64,000 bases of DNA from Croceivirga lutea. GTDB taxonomy: Bacteria > Bacteroidota > Bacteroidia > Flavobacteriales > Flavobacteriaceae. Of this stretch, positions 1 through 10,246 are shown piece after piece. Numbering within the stretch: the first letter of the stretch is position 1; each line of letters starts with the position of its first letter. The stretch spans positions 310,001 through 374,000 of the forward strand of contig NZ_JACJUK010000004.1 in NCBI RefSeq assembly GCF_014235875.1. The letters are read 5' to 3'. The position numbers were made by a program, and so were the translations under genes. Below the pieces are notes generated by a model. It worked only from the letters and a program-made list of their open reading frames with translations, made no database searches and had not been told where the DNA came from.

Positions 1-618
1 TATGCATCAAAGGTGTATCCTATTTTACAAGAATATCCCTACCAATATGTTGACGTTGAAGATGGCGGAAATAAAGGAGCAAGAGTAGTAAGTTCTTTAT
101 ATTCAAAATACCCCATTTTGCATAAAGAGCGTATTGTTTTTCCGAATAGTCATAACGGTGCTTTTTACGCTGATTTAGATTATAACGGAACCACTATACG
201 TATTTTTAATTTACACTTACAATCGTATAATGTAATACCAGATGTAAACAATCTTCAGAAAGAAGATTCTAAACGTTTAGTAAAACGTATAAACCAAGCG
301 ATAATTAAACAGGAAACACAAGCTAAAATAATTAGAGATTATATTGATGCTAGTCCTTTTCCTGTACTTGTTATTGGTGACTTTAATAACACTCAGTTTT
401 CTAATGTTTACAAAACAATTTCCAGTTCTTTACAAGACAGTTTTTTAGAAAAGGGGAGTCAGTTTGGAAGAACATATAGTTTGTTTGGCATTCCTATACG
501 TATAGATTTTGTATTAGCTGATGACCAGTTTAACATTATAAACCATCAAAATTTCACTGAGGTGTATTCAGACCACTTTCCGGTTAAAGCTACAGTGAAA
601 TTAAAGTCTCAGCAATAG
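1..618 (+). CDS. Endonuclease/exonuclease/phosphatase family protein, 5' end outside window
   Basis: The reading frame is open from base 1, so the gene starts upstream of the window and only about the last 205 residues are present. Seen: a GDFNN motif in the second half of the fragment and a C-terminal SDHFPV motif, the metal-binding Asp/Asn and catalytic Asp-His signatures of the DNase I-like EEP fold, with IRIDFV between them. Members hydrolyse phosphodiester or phosphomonoester bonds; flavobacterial ones near parA/lepB are often membrane-anchored through an N-terminal part that would lie outside the window. The substrate cannot be told. The 3' end overlaps the convergent DUF6122 gene by 18 bases. 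Confidence 0.85.
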   Translation, partial: YASKVYPILQEYPYQYVDVEDGGNKGARVVSSLYSKYPILHKERIVFPNSHNGAFYADLDYNGTTIRIFNLHLQSYNVIPDVNNLQKEDSKRLVKRINQAIIKQETQAKIIRDYIDASPFPVLVIGDFNNTQFSNVYKTISSSLQDSFLEKGSQFGRTYSLFGIPIRIDFVLADDQFNIINHQNFTEVYSDHFPVKATVKLKSQQ

Positions 619-915
619 GCAATCAGCACTATCTGCAAGAATATGAATGAGCAAAGCCAAACCTACAATTCTTGTCTTTTCTAATAAAAAAAGCAAAACA
701 TAGCCAGCTATAGCTACATAACTATGCAGGGGGTGAAAACCAATACTGCATCGGTTAGGGTCAAAAATAGGATTCGCAAAAACGTGGTCTACATCTATTA
801 GAATACCTGCTAATAAAATCAAAGCAACTTTAAACCATTGTTTTCTATAGAAGAGTAATGCAACCGCAAATGGCACTAAAAAGTGAATGCCATAATGCAC
901 TAAAAACCTAAGCAT
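601..915 (-). CDS. DUF6122 family small membrane protein
   Basis: A 104-residue, very hydrophobic protein with about four membrane segments (roughly 5-20, 28-43, 63-80 and 84-100). Conserved-looking polar positions lie between segments: a VHYGIHF start, DVDHVFANP, and HPLHSY, that is, His and Asp residues near the membrane surface. This matches the DUF6122 family of Bacteroidota as I remember it; its function is unknown. Its start overlaps the end of the WbqC-like gene by 8 bases, so it is probably the last gene of the parA-to-DUF6122 operon. The His/Asp pattern recalls membrane-bound hydrolases such as YdjM/LexA-regulated metal-dependent proteins, but that is only a resemblance. Confidence 0.75.
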   Translation of the reverse strand: MLRFLVHYGIHFLVPFAVALLFYRKQWFKVALILLAGILIDVDHVFANPIFDPNRCSIGFHPLHSYVAIAGYVLLFLLEKTRIVGLALLIHILADSADCLLLRL

Positions 916-1540
916 TTTTAATGGGTAACTTTATATTCTGAAGGTATTCTAAAGATTCTGGTCCCTTATTAAACAACAGGTCTAATGCGCTCAAATTTGG
1001 CACAAAATCATGCCTATCATCAAAAACCTGGGTATAAGTTTCTTGTACAATAGAAACAGGCTTTTTGGCATTTACCAAGTGTCTAGCATCATTAAACTGA
1101 GTAGTTTCAAGTTCAAAAGATTCTGTTTTTTCTTGTGGAAAATCAACACCAATGGCTTCACATAAAAATGCAATAGTTGCAAAGTTGTAATCCATTAACG
1201 AATCATATTTTTTCTCAAAAACGGGTAACAAATCATCTTCATAAAATTCAAAAAACGGAGACGTGCGATAAGCCGTTTGCAAAGTCTTTAAATGGGTTTT
1301 TTTCCAAAAAGTGCTGTGGTCTAGTTGTACTTGGTTGTAAAGTTGTCTTCCGTTATTTTCTCCTATATGTTGAATAGGAATATTGAGCATATGCTTGCCT
1401 TGGTCAGTGCAGACATAACAACGGTTTCTATAGGTCTGTTTTTGAAAGTTATCATGATATTCCCAAACAACATCCGCTTGAACCAAAACAGCCATGTTAG
1501 CAATACTTGGAAAATATGTTGGATGCACTAACGTTTTCAA
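908..1540 (-). CDS. WbqC-like family protein
   Basis: A 210-residue soluble protein opening with HPTYFPSIANMAV, the typical N-terminus of the WbqC family, where P-x-Y-x-P-S and a following NRC motif (NRCYV, about residue 40) are conserved. WbqC proteins were first seen in O-antigen clusters and are suspected sugar or amino-acid transferases, but no reaction is firmly established. Flavobacteria carry this gene next to lepB, as here (9 bases after the lepB stop). It reads as part of the same minus-strand operon. There is no signal peptide or membrane segment. Confidence 0.85.
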   Translation of the reverse strand: MKTLVHPTYFPSIANMAVLVQADVVWEYHDNFQKQTYRNRCYVCTDQGKHMLNIPIQHIGENNGRQLYNQVQLDHSTFWKKTHLKTLQTAYRTSPFFEFYEDDLLPVFEKKYDSLMDYNFATIAFLCEAIGVDFPQEKTESFELETTQFNDARHLVNAKKPVSIVQETYTQVFDDRHDFVPNLSALDLLFNKGPESLEYLQNIKLPIKNA

Positions 1541-1549
1541 AGTAAAATC

Positions 1550-3262
1550 TTAAGCTTTTTGCTTTTTCTTTTTTCTAAAGAAATCAAAGACAAACCAACC
1601 GGCTAGAGCTATTAAAAAGTATTTAAAGTAGGAGGTAGGTTCACCATCACCGTTAACTGTGGTAAATACCCTATCCCAACGAATTTTTTCGTTAAAACGA
1701 ATTCCGTCAGGAAAATTATCTAAACTCATCCAGATAAAAACAGGTTTACCAACTATGTGGTTAGCGGGAACATAACCCCAAGTTCTACTATCTTCAGAGT
1801 GGTCTCTGTTGTCACCCATCATCCAGTAGTAATCCATTTTAAAAGTATACGAATCTACAGCTTCATCATTCACAAAAACCTGATTACCTTTTACGGCCAC
1901 AGCATTGCCTTCATAATCACGTATAATTTTTTTATATAACGGCAAAGTTTCTGGAGTAAGCTTAACAGATTTACCCTCTTCTGGAATGTAAATTGGTCCT
2001 AGGTTATCATTATTCCAACTGTAAATAGAGCTTTGAGGAAAAATATTACCACCAGCTACACCGGCCTTTTCTAACGCTACAACCACAGAATCCACAGCCG
2101 GATTTTTACGTAATTCTTCAGCCATTGCCAACGTTAAATTTACTTGACGTTGTCTTGGAGTTTCTTCGGTTAACGATAGCCCTAATGCTCTAATAGCTTC
2201 AGTAGGAATACCAGTTTCACGAGTATACAATTCTATTTTACCATCACCTCTTTGATTTACGTTTACCAAAAAGGGTGTTAGTTGTTGGTATTGTGTTTGG
2301 TTAATATTAGCCGCTATATACTTACGCATATAATCTGAAGCTCCAACACCAGTTTCTTTATTTAAAATACGTGTAGAAACACCATTATTAGCGTATACTA
2401 TGTGGTCGTACATTACGCGTGCCCTATCTGAAAGTTGAAGTTCTTTACCGTTTATAAAAACAATTCCATCTTTAATTTCCAAAGAATCTCCTGGTGTACC
2501 TACACAGCGCTTAACGTAGTTAGATTTTTTATCAATGGGTTTTTTAACTCCCTTTTCTTTTACAAAAAATTGACGTACTGTATCTGCGGGCCAACTAAAA
2601 ACTACAATATCATTTTTTTCTGGTTGTTCAAATCCTGGCAACCGCATATAAGGTAACTGAGGTTTGTTTAGATAAGACCTAGTTTTTACAAGAGGTAAGG
2701 TATCATGAACCATGGGAGCAGCAACGGTAGTCATTGGTACCCGAGCACCGTAATGAAATTTACTTACAAACAAGAAGTCTCCCACACGTAAAGTTCGTTC
2801 CAAAGAACCTGTTGGAATAACGTAAGGTTGAATAAAGTAGGTATGAACAAAGGTTGCTGCAACTACAGCAAATACAATAGAACTCACCCATTCTCCAACA
2901 CCAGTTCTTGGTTTTAGGCTTCGGTCTTCAATATAGGTAACATCCATGGTGTAGTTAACAACATAGATGTAAAAACCTAAAGACAAAATCACTGCCCAAG
3001 TCTGCCAAGTTTTATTTTGACCAAAACTTCTAATGGTTTCCACCCAAATAACGGGAAACATCAGCAAATTTATAATTGGAATAAACAGCAGAATAACCCA
3101 CCATTTAGGTCTTTTTATAATTTGCATTAATACGATGGCATTGTAAACTGGTACTGCAGCTTCCCAAGATTTTCTACCAGCCTTGACGTATAGTTTCCAA
3201 GTTCCGGCAAAATGAATTACTTGAACTATAATGATGAAAATTAACCACTGTGTACTGTTCAT
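1550..3262 (-). CDS. lepB: Signal peptidase I with large insertion
   Basis: Removes signal peptides from Sec-exported proteins at the outer face of the inner membrane. The 570 residues include three or four N-terminal membrane segments (about 3-20, 52-75, 88-105 and 125-145). The catalytic Ser153 lies in PTGSLERTL, the general-base Lys251 in NYVKRCVGTPGDS, and the C-terminal box is GDNRDHSEDSRTWG. A final membrane segment and a lysine-rich tail end the protein. It is about twice the size of Escherichia coli LepB because of an insert of roughly 200 residues between the Lys box and the GDNR box; long forms like this are usual in Bacteroidota. It lies in the dapB-lepB-wbqC stretch of the operon. 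Confidence 0.95.
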   Translation of the reverse strand: MNSTQWLIFIIIVQVIHFAGTWKLYVKAGRKSWEAAVPVYNAIVLMQIIKRPKWWVILLFIPIINLLMFPVIWVETIRSFGQNKTWQTWAVILSLGFYIYVVNYTMDVTYIEDRSLKPRTGVGEWVSSIVFAVVAATFVHTYFIQPYVIPTGSLERTLRVGDFLFVSKFHYGARVPMTTVAAPMVHDTLPLVKTRSYLNKPQLPYMRLPGFEQPEKNDIVVFSWPADTVRQFFVKEKGVKKPIDKKSNYVKRCVGTPGDSLEIKDGIVFINGKELQLSDRARVMYDHIVYANNGVSTRILNKETGVGASDYMRKYIAANINQTQYQQLTPFLVNVNQRGDGKIELYTRETGIPTEAIRALGLSLTEETPRQRQVNLTLAMAEELRKNPAVDSVVVALEKAGVAGGNIFPQSSIYSWNNDNLGPIYIPEEGKSVKLTPETLPLYKKIIRDYEGNAVAVKGNQVFVNDEAVDSYTFKMDYYWMMGDNRDHSEDSRTWGYVPANHIVGKPVFIWMSLDNFPDGIRFNEKIRWDRVFTTVNGDGEPTSYFKYFLIALAGWFVFDFFRKKKKQKA

Positions 3263-3307
3263 AAAGGAAATTTTCGGTATTAGACCTTCAAAGATAGGTT
3301 TTGTTAC

Positions 3308-4012
3308 TTATTCTGTTAGATTTAACACATCTTTCATACTATATACTCCAGTTTTACCGTGTATCCATTCAGCAGCAATGATGGCTCCAAGGGCAAAACC
3401 CTCTCTACCATGGGCGGTATGCTTTATTTGAATAGAATCTACAGCACTGTCATAATTAACCGTATGTGTTCCAGGTACTTGACCTTCTCTGATTGAATGA
3501 ATAGGAAGAACACCTTCTTCATTAGCATCTAGTTTCCATGCTGTTAAGACAGAATTTTCTAAAATACCCTCTGCTAAGGTAATAGCAGTACCACTAGGTG
3601 CATCTAACTTTTGTGTGTGATGAATTTCTTCCATTGAAATTTTATAATCCGCAACACCATTCATCATTGCTGCCAATTTTTTATTTAATGCAAAAAATAA
3701 ATTTACACCTAAACTAAAATTGGAGGCGTATATAAAAGCAGATTGTTCTTTTTTACAAACTGCAACTGCTTTATCATAATTCTGTAGCCAACCTGTAGTT
3801 CCTGATATTACTGGAACTTGATTTCTAAAACAATTGGTAATATTTTCGAATGCAGCATCTGGAGTACTAAAATCAATAGCTACATCAATAGAATTATAGT
3901 CGATTTGAGTGGTGTCTACATCTATTTTGGCTACAATTTCATGATTGCGGTCAAGGGCTATTTTTTCAAGCATTTTGCCCATTTTTCCGTAACCGAAAAG
4001 TGCAATTTTCAT
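3308..4012 (-). CDS. dapB: 4-hydroxy-tetrahydrodipicolinate reductase
   Basis: NAD(P)H-dependent reductase of the diaminopimelate/lysine pathway, feeding both lysine and peptidoglycan cross-link synthesis in the cytoplasm. Seen: an N-terminal Rossmann motif GYGKMGKM (7-14), SGTTG (70-74), and the active-site stretch EIHHTQKLDAPSGTA (129-143) with His131/His132 and Lys135. The length of 234 residues is the short form common in Bacteroidota (about 270 in E. coli). It is followed after 45 bases by lepB and preceded by the DUF5683 gene with a 3-base gap, so it is cotranscribed with them. Confidence 0.96.
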   Translation of the reverse strand: MKIALFGYGKMGKMLEKIALDRNHEIVAKIDVDTTQIDYNSIDVAIDFSTPDAAFENITNCFRNQVPVISGTTGWLQNYDKAVAVCKKEQSAFIYASNFSLGVNLFFALNKKLAAMMNGVADYKISMEEIHHTQKLDAPSGTAITLAEGILENSVLTAWKLDANEEGVLPIHSIREGQVPGTHTVNYDSAVDSIQIKHTAHGREGFALGAIIAAEWIHGKTGVYSMKDVLNLTE

Positions 4013-4015
4013 TTA

Positions 4016-4657
4016 CTAAAATTTTACTTGCATGGCCAAACCGTAATAAGGTTGACCATTGGCTTGGTTGTAATTAAGAAATGGTTTAATATCCATTCCA
4101 AGTTGTTCACTAACGTTGTATTGTTTTAAATGTGCATCAACATTAGCATCTATAATATTAAGTGCATACAGCCCAATGGTTATTAACAGGGCTAAATCTC
4201 TATCTCTTTGATACCGTTCTTGTGCATCTTGCAATGCATCTTCTGAAAAATCTGGACCAATACCATCACCATTTAAATCAAAAAACTCATCGTCTGTAAA
4301 ACCTGCCAACCTTCTTTTGAAGGCGGTTCTTACTCGTCTATATTCTGTATTGTTGAAAGAATACGCATAAATAGACGTACCCATTGCTGCCAAAACTATA
4401 GGAACTTTCCAATATCTTTTATTGTAGGCTTGTCCCATGCCTGGTAACATAGCTGATAAAAAAGCAGCTTTACTAGGAGCTAACGGATTTATAGGATTTT
4501 CTTGGTAGGTAACTTCTTCAATAACAAGTCCCTCTTGTTTTAAATTCGCTTTTAAAGAATCCGCTTTTTTAGTAGGAGGAATAGAATCTGTTTCTTGAGC
4601 TAAACTAGTTGAAAGGCCAAGAACAAGAACACAAACAAATAAGCATAATTTACGCAC
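4016..4657 (-). CDS. DUF5683 domain-containing protein
   Basis: A 213-residue exported or membrane protein with an N-terminal signal peptide (hydrophobic 3-18, cleavage near SLAQE). After a charged linker comes the DUF5683 core: PSKAAFLSAMLPGMGQAYN, where a glycine-rich helix is followed by KRYWKVP and a second hydrophobic helix. A further membrane helix lies near residues 150-165. The function is unknown; the family is nearly always found between parB and dapB in flavobacteria, as here. Its start overlaps the parB stop region by 8 bases. Confidence 0.85.
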   Translation of the reverse strand: MRKLCLFVCVLVLGLSTSLAQETDSIPPTKKADSLKANLKQEGLVIEEVTYQENPINPLAPSKAAFLSAMLPGMGQAYNKRYWKVPIVLAAMGTSIYAYSFNNTEYRRVRTAFKRRLAGFTDDEFFDLNGDGIGPDFSEDALQDAQERYQRDRDLALLITIGLYALNIIDANVDAHLKQYNVSEQLGMDIKPFLNYNQANGQPYYGLAMQVKF

Positions 4658-5561
4658 CAGTGAGAATTTTTTTAAGCCGCTTAAATTCTTTTTCAGACGA
4701 AAACGGAATGGTAATTTTACCTTTTCCGTTGGCAGAAGCTGAAATAGCTACCTCAGTGTCTAAACGTTCATTAATGGCATCGATGTTTTTAGAAATAAAA
4801 TCTGGTAGTTTTTTCTCGATTGGTGTATTTTCTTGGGTAGGAACGGTATTGTTAGCTTCTTTATAAGACTTTACCAAATTCTCAGTAGCTCTTACAGAAA
4901 GACCGTTATTTACAATTTTTTGAAAAATGAAAATTTGGTCGTCTTCATTTTCTATGTTTACCAATGCTCTACCATGCCCCATGCTAACATGACCATCTCT
5001 CATGGCGGTTTGAACTTCTGGCTGAAGCTTAAGTAAGCGTAGGTAATTGGTTATTGTTGAACGTTTTTTACCAACTCTATCGCTCAGTTTTTCTTGAGTT
5101 ATATCAATCTCATCAATTAATCGCTGATATGAAAGTGCAATTTCGATAGGGTCTAAGTCTTGACGCTGAATATTTTCTACAAGCGCCATTTCTAACGATT
5201 CTTGGTCGTTAGCAATTCTAATATAAGCAGGTATAGTTTCTAAACCAACCAATTTAGATGCTCTAAACCTACGTTCACCAGAAACTAATTGATATTTATT
5301 AAAGTCTAGCTTACGAACTGTAATGGGTTGAATAATACCTAATTCTCTTATAGAACTTGCCAGTTCTTCTAGCGCTTCATCATTGAAATTAGTTCGTGGT
5401 TGAAAAGGATTTACTTCTATCGCAGTAATATCCAATTCTATTACATTACCAATTACTTGGTCTGCATTTTTATCACCAACCGATTTTATATCGTTATCTG
5501 GGTCTTTTAAAAGAGCGGAAAGCCCTCTTCCAAGGGCCTGTTTTTTTTGTGCTTTCGCCAT
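4650..5561 (-). CDS. parB: ParB/RepB/Spo0J family partition protein
   Basis: Centromere-binding CTPase clamp that loads on parS sites and works with ParA to segregate the chromosome origin. Seen in 303 residues: a basic N-terminus with ALGRGLSALL, the ParB nuclease-like/CTP domain from about residue 41 with VSGERRFRA (93-101, GERRxR box), the NIQR motif (VENIQRQDL), and a helix-turn-helix region ending in VSMGHGRAL. The C-terminal dimerisation domain ends with SEKEFKRLKKIL. It starts immediately where parA stops, with a one-base overlap. No parS-like 16-mer was identified by eye in the window. Confidence 0.96.
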   Translation of the reverse strand: MAKAQKKQALGRGLSALLKDPDNDIKSVGDKNADQVIGNVIELDITAIEVNPFQPRTNFNDEALEELASSIRELGIIQPITVRKLDFNKYQLVSGERRFRASKLVGLETIPAYIRIANDQESLEMALVENIQRQDLDPIEIALSYQRLIDEIDITQEKLSDRVGKKRSTITNYLRLLKLQPEVQTAMRDGHVSMGHGRALVNIENEDDQIFIFQKIVNNGLSVRATENLVKSYKEANNTVPTQENTPIEKKLPDFISKNIDAINERLDTEVAISASANGKGKITIPFSSEKEFKRLKKILTGA

Positions 5562-6334
5562 TAAACTTTTTCCTTGTTTTTATTTAAAATTTCGTTAGCC
5601 AAATTCAAATAGTTGGCAGCTCCTTTGCTACTAGCATCGTATTTGATAATACTTTCGCCATAACTAGGTGCTTCACTAAGTTTTACATTACGTTGAATGA
5701 TGGTTTCAAAAACCATATCACCAAAATGCTTTTTAACTTCTTCTACTACCTGATTAGACAATCGAAGTCTTGAATCATACATTGTTAACAACATACCTTC
5801 TATATCTAGATTGTTGTTATGTATTTTTTGAACACTTTTAACCGTGTTTAATAATTTACCTAAGCCTTCTAGTGCAAAATATTCACACTGAATTGGAATG
5901 ATAACAGAATCTGCAGCGGTTAATGCATTTAAGGTAAGCAAACCAAGAGAAGGTGCACAATCAATTAAAATATAATCGTATTCGCTAGCTAGGTCTCTAA
6001 TTACCTCTTTAAGCATATATTCCCGATTGTCTTTATCTACCAATTCAATTTCGATAGCAACAAGGTCTATGTGCGCAGGTATGATATCTACGTTTGGCGA
6101 TTCTGTTTTAACGACAACCTCTTTTGGTGATTTGGTATGCTCTAACAATTGGTAGGTGCCCTGCTCTACACTTTCAACATCGATTCCTAAACCAGATGTT
6201 GCATTTGCTTGGGGGTCAGCATCAATTAATAGTACTTTTTTCTCCAATACACCTAAAGAGGCAGATAGGTTAACCGAAGTAGTGGTTTTACCTACACCAC
6301 CTTTTTGATTAGCTATAGCAATTATTTTGCCCAT
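5561..6334 (-). CDS. parA: ParA family chromosome partition ATPase
   Basis: Deviant Walker-type ATPase of 257 residues that forms nucleoid gradients for ParB-parS segregation. Seen: the deviant Walker A KGGVGKTT (11-18), Walker A' DADPQANATSGLG, and a Walker B region YDYILIDCAPSLG. It lacks the N-terminal helix-turn-helix of plasmid ParA proteins, which fits a chromosomal Soj-like protein. It is the first gene of the minus-strand run down to DUF6122. Upstream, 6335-6476 is non-coding and presumably holds the operon promoter, but I could not pick a convincing -7 box there. Confidence 0.96.
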   Translation of the reverse strand: MGKIIAIANQKGGVGKTTTSVNLSASLGVLEKKVLLIDADPQANATSGLGIDVESVEQGTYQLLEHTKSPKEVVVKTESPNVDIIPAHIDLVAIEIELVDKDNREYMLKEVIRDLASEYDYILIDCAPSLGLLTLNALTAADSVIIPIQCEYFALEGLGKLLNTVKSVQKIHNNNLDIEGMLLTMYDSRLRLSNQVVEEVKKHFGDMVFETIIQRNVKLSEAPSYGESIIKYDASSKGAANYLNLANEILNKNKEKV

Positions 6335-6476
6335 AACATAAGTTGAGTTAGGGGCTAAAAATACGATTAATTCTGGCTAGAAAAAACGTATTTTGTTAAC
6401 AGACCGTGTATAACCGAGGTTAGTAACGTTAAAACCAGTTAAAGTTTACTTCTAAACTCAAATGAAATACATAGAA

Positions 6477-8546
6477 TTATGATAGTAATTCTAATATCTC
6501 AATTGCAGTTTCACTTATTTTAGTACCTGGACCAAATACCGCAGAAGCACCAGCTTCAAACAAATAATCGTAATCTTTTCTAGGAATTACACCACCAACA
6601 ATTACTAAAATATCTTCTCTGTTATAACTTTTTAACTCTGAAATAACTTCTGGTACTAAAGTTTTGTGACCACCAGCTAAAGAAGAAATTCCGAGTACGT
6701 GAACATCGTTTTCGACCGCTTGCTTGGCAACTTCGGCAGGAGTTTGGAATAAGGGACCTATATCTACATCAAAACCTAAATCAGCGTAGGCTGTAGACAC
6801 CACCTTAGCACCACGGTCATGACCATCTTGTCCCATTTTCGCTACCATTATTCGCGGTCTTCTACCTTCATTTTCAGCAAAGGTATTAGCCATTTCTACC
6901 GCTTTTAGAAAGCTTTCGTCTTTTTTAATCTCTTTAGAATACACCCCTGAAATTGATTTTACTTGTGCTTTATGTCTACCAAAAGCGGCCTCCATGGCAA
7001 GACTAATCTCACCAAGCGTTGCACGTTTTTGGGCAGCCTCAACAGCTAAAGCTAGTAAATTAGCACTATTCTTACCATTTAATTTATCATTAGAGGCCTC
7101 TGTTATTTTTGATAATACGGCTTCAACCTCCTCTTGAATTCTACTACTTTTTATGGCTTGTAAACGTTCAATCTGTTGCTTTCTAACTTTAACATTATCT
7201 ACCTCTAAAGTTTGTAGCTCATCTTCGTTTTCTAAGACATATTTATTTACACCTACAATAGTTTCTTCACCACTATCAATACGAGCTTGCTTTTGTGCAG
7301 CGGCTTCTTCAATACGCATTTTAGGTATTCCGGCTTCAATGGCTTTTGTCATTCCACCTAGTTGCTCAACTTCTTCAATAAGTTTCCAGGCTTCATTTGC
7401 TATTTCTTCAGTTAACGCCTCAACATAATAGCTGCCTGCCCAAGGGTCAACAGTTCTGCAAATTTGAGTTTCTTCTTGTAGAAAAAGCTGTGTGTTTCGA
7501 GCTATTCTGGCTGAAAAGTCGGTTGGCAGTGCAATTGCTTCATCTAACGAATTGGTGTGTAAGCTTTGAGTACCGCCAAAAGCTGCTGCCATAGCTTCTA
7601 TAGTTGTTCTAGCTACATTATTGAAAGGGTTTTGTTCTGTTAAACTCCATCCACTAGTTTGTGAGTGAGTTCTTAACATAAGTGATTTTTGATTTTCAGG
7701 TTGAAATGGTTTAACCAATTTTGCCCAAAGCATGCGTGCAGCGCGCATTTTAGCAATTTCAGTGAAATGATGCATACCTATACCCCAAAAGAAGGATAAA
7801 CGTGGTGCAAAATCATCTATTTTTAAACCAGCTTTTAGGCCAGTTCTAATATATTCAATACCATCAGCCAGTGTGTAAGCAATCTCAATAGCGGCAGGAG
7901 CTCCAGCTTCATGCATATGATAACCAGAAATACTAATGCTGTTAAATCTTGGCATATGTTTACTGGTATATTCAAAAATATCGGCAATCAAAAGCATGGA
8001 GGGTGAAGGAGGATAAATATATGTGTTACGAACCATAAACTCCTTTAAAATATCATTTTGAATAGTGCCTGTAAGCTGATTTACGGCAACACCTTGTTCT
8101 TGGGCCGCTACGATAAAAAATGCCATAACAGGAATTACAGCACCGTTCATTGTCATAGAAACAGACATTTTATCTAACGGAATACCATCAAACAAAATTT
8201 TCATATCCTCAACGGAATCTATAGCAACACCCGCTTTACCAACATCACCTACAACACGCTCATTATCACTGTCATATCCTCTATGGGTAGGTAAATCAAA
8301 AGCTACGGACAGTCCTTTTTGACCGGCCTTTAAATTTCTGCGATAAAACGCATTACTTTCTTCAGCAGTTGAAAAACCAGCATACTGTCTTATTGTCCAA
8401 GGTCTACGAACATACATGGTGGAGTATGGACCTCTCAGAAAAGGAGCAATACCCGCCGCAAAATTCTCATGTTCAAAACTTGGAACATCCTTTGAGGATT
8501 TTTCTAAGCTCGATAACTGTAGATTTTGGATATTTTTTCTACTCAT
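6477..8546 (-). CDS. mutB: Methylmalonyl-CoA mutase, large (catalytic) subunit
   Basis: Adenosylcobalamin-dependent isomerisation of (R)-methylmalonyl-CoA and succinyl-CoA. The 689-residue protein has the TIM-barrel substrate domain (about 40-540) with [18 protein letters not shown] near the start and [13 protein letters not shown], then a C-terminal cobalamin-binding domain (about 555-689). That domain carries the base-off signature [10 protein letters not shown] and a glycine-rich GVIPRKDY segment. It overlaps the mutA stop by 8 bases and is cotranscribed with it. With the carboxylase genes on the other strand it would complete propionyl-CoA to succinyl-CoA conversion. Confidence 0.97.
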   Translation of the reverse strand: MSRKNIQNLQLSSLEKSSKDVPSFEHENFAAGIAPFLRGPYSTMYVRRPWTIRQYAGFSTAEESNAFYRRNLKAGQKGLSVAFDLPTHRGYDSDNERVVGDVGKAGVAIDSVEDMKILFDGIPLDKMSVSMTMNGAVIPVMAFFIVAAQEQGVAVNQLTGTIQNDILKEFMVRNTYIYPPSPSMLLIADIFEYTSKHMPRFNSISISGYHMHEAGAPAAIEIAYTLADGIEYIRTGLKAGLKIDDFAPRLSFFWGIGMHHFTEIAKMRAARMLWAKLVKPFQPENQKSLMLRTHSQTSGWSLTEQNPFNNVARTTIEAMAAAFGGTQSLHTNSLDEAIALPTDFSARIARNTQLFLQEETQICRTVDPWAGSYYVEALTEEIANEAWKLIEEVEQLGGMTKAIEAGIPKMRIEEAAAQKQARIDSGEETIVGVNKYVLENEDELQTLEVDNVKVRKQQIERLQAIKSSRIQEEVEAVLSKITEASNDKLNGKNSANLLALAVEAAQKRATLGEISLAMEAAFGRHKAQVKSISGVYSKEIKKDESFLKAVEMANTFAENEGRRPRIMVAKMGQDGHDRGAKVVSTAYADLGFDVDIGPLFQTPAEVAKQAVENDVHVLGISSLAGGHKTLVPEVISELKSYNREDILVIVGGVIPRKDYDYLFEAGASAVFGPGTKISETAIEILELLS

Positions 8547-9912
8547 CTTTCAGTCTTTTTTGTTCAATTTCTTCAGCAAGTCGTTTTGGTAAAATGGGTT
8601 CAATTACCGTTTGTCGTTTATCTGTTTTTAAAAACGGGTACAGCTCCAAATTATCCTTCATACGGTCTTGACTGTTTTGGTACTTGTTAGTGCCAATAGC
8701 AATAAGCTTTCCTTCGTCAAACAATTGTTGTTCCTTAACCGCGCTTTCTTTTATTTTACGTTGTAGGGTACCTTCGTTTAGTTGTTTTAAAAATCCGCCA
8801 CTATCTTCTATTTGCTTGAATAGTTCTAAGGCTTTTTCAGCAAACTTTTTGGTTAAGCATTCAATGTAATAATTGCCTTCAGCGGCAAACAGAGCATCAT
8901 CAAAATAACTTTCTTCTTTTAATAATAGCAATTGATTTCGGGCTATACGTTCACCAAACTCATTGTCTTTATTATAGATTTCGTCATATCTAAAGTTACA
9001 TACTGCATTAGCTCCACCTAAAACTGCTGCCATACTTTCAGAAGTAGTTCGTAGCATATTTACGTTGTAGTCATAAATTGTTTTATTTCTATTTGTTGGA
9101 AAAGCTAAAATTTCACAGGTAAGTGGTAAATCATAGGCTTCAACTAAACTTGAAAATAACCAACGAAGTGCGCGTAGTTTTGAGATTTCAAAAAAATAAT
9201 TGCCACCAATTGCTACTTTAAAGACAATTGATTTTTCAATGGAGCTAAAATGATTAAGGTATTCATTTACATGCGCCATGGCATAGGCAAGTTGTTGAAT
9301 GGTATTTGCCCCAGCATTTTGATAATTACCAACATTTACACTTAGAATTGATGTAAATATTGGTGCGGCTTTTTTAAGTACATCAGCTACTCTTTTATGG
9401 TCTTCATCTTTTGATATTTTCCAATTACCAGTAGTGGCTAAATTGCCAAGAATATCTAGGTGTAAGTAGATAGAATTTTTTTTGTCTTTTGTATACAAAA
9501 TCAGATTTTCTATAAGGTCGTCTGAAAATGAATCAAATTCTAAATGAATGGTTGTAGTAGCCAGATTAATATTTGTAAGCAAGTCTGACCAATTACAGGT
9601 ATTAGACAACTTATAAAACCAGAGACAATGGGCTCCTTTTGCTAAAGCACTTACCGCTTTGGTATTAGCTTGGTTTGAATTACCTGCATAAATACGTTCA
9701 CAAATAGTCCAATTATGAATTTTAGGGAGTTTAAAACTTGCTTGATTAGCAATATCTTCTTTATGGTAAAACGGTGTTACATTAATACCTTCCAGAGCTT
9801 CCCAAACCAAGGTTTCATTATAATCAGCACCCTTTAAATCAAACTGAATTTTCTGTTTCCATTCTTTTTTGGAAACGGGTGAAAATTCTGAAAACAAAGT
9901 GTCTTTAGACAT
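8539..9912 (-). CDS. mutA: Methylmalonyl-CoA mutase, small subunit
   Basis: Non-catalytic partner of MutB. The 457 residues align by eye with the barrel domain of the mutase ([19 protein letters not shown] near the start, a [16 protein letters not shown] segment matching the large subunit's [12 protein letters not shown]). The protein ends where a cobalamin-binding domain would begin: there is no DxHxxG motif. Short MutA forms are usual in flavobacteria, so this is probably not a truncation. It is immediately downstream of the FtsB-like gene (7-base gap) and overlaps mutB. Confidence 0.93.
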   Translation of the reverse strand: MSKDTLFSEFSPVSKKEWKQKIQFDLKGADYNETLVWEALEGINVTPFYHKEDIANQASFKLPKIHNWTICERIYAGNSNQANTKAVSALAKGAHCLWFYKLSNTCNWSDLLTNINLATTTIHLEFDSFSDDLIENLILYTKDKKNSIYLHLDILGNLATTGNWKISKDEDHKRVADVLKKAAPIFTSILSVNVGNYQNAGANTIQQLAYAMAHVNEYLNHFSSIEKSIVFKVAIGGNYFFEISKLRALRWLFSSLVEAYDLPLTCEILAFPTNRNKTIYDYNVNMLRTTSESMAAVLGGANAVCNFRYDEIYNKDNEFGERIARNQLLLLKEESYFDDALFAAEGNYYIECLTKKFAEKALELFKQIEDSGGFLKQLNEGTLQRKIKESAVKEQQLFDEGKLIAIGTNKYQNSQDRMKDNLELYPFLKTDKRQTVIEPILPKRLAEEIEQKRLKDE

Positions 9913-9919
9913 AATTCTA

Positions 9920-10246
9920 TTAATTTTTGTTCGCTGTGCTGTCTTCGTATTCTATAATAAAGATTTCTTCTCCATCCTTTTTAAGATAGTAGTTCTCACG
10001 AGCAAATTTTTCTAGCTCTTTGGGGTTAGAGAGCTTTTTGAGGGTTTCTTTATCTTTATCAATTTCAGTTTTAAGAAATTGTTTTTGCTCTTCTAATTTG
10101 TCAATTTCTTTCTGCAATTTTCTATGAATTAAAAATGAATTGGTATCAAAAAAAGTCATCCAAATCACAAAAATGGTCAGTACCAAGATATAAGTGTTGG
10201 TTACTATTTTGAACCATTTTTTCTTTTTTAACTCAGACCAACCCAT
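9920..10246 (-). CDS. FtsB/DivIC-like septum formation initiator
   Basis: A 108-residue bitopic protein: a short cytoplasmic lysine-rich start, one membrane segment (about 12-30), then a coiled coil (about 38-72, repeated Leu/Lys/Glu heptads such as LQKEIDKLEEQKQFLK) and the conserved C-terminal PKELEKFARENYYLKKDGE. This is the FtsB/DivIC layout: a periplasmic coiled-coil partner of the FtsQ-FtsL division complex. It begins on the base where udk stops. Linkage udk-ftsB-mutA-mutB is common in flavobacteria, although the functions are unrelated. Confidence 0.88.
   Translation of the reverse strand: MGWSELKKKKWFKIVTNTYILVLTIFVIWMTFFDTNSFLIHRKLQKEIDKLEEQKQFLKTEIDKDKETLKKLSNPKELEKFARENYYLKKDGEEIFIIEYEDSTANKN

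Noticed and set aside
1550-3262. Double-length signal peptidase as a gene fusion
   Set aside because: The insert lies within the peptidase fold between conserved boxes and similar long forms are common in Bacteroidota.
8539-9912. MutA lacking the cobalamin-binding domain as a truncation
   Set aside because: The gene ends cleanly, overlaps mutB, and short small subunits are normal in flavobacteria.
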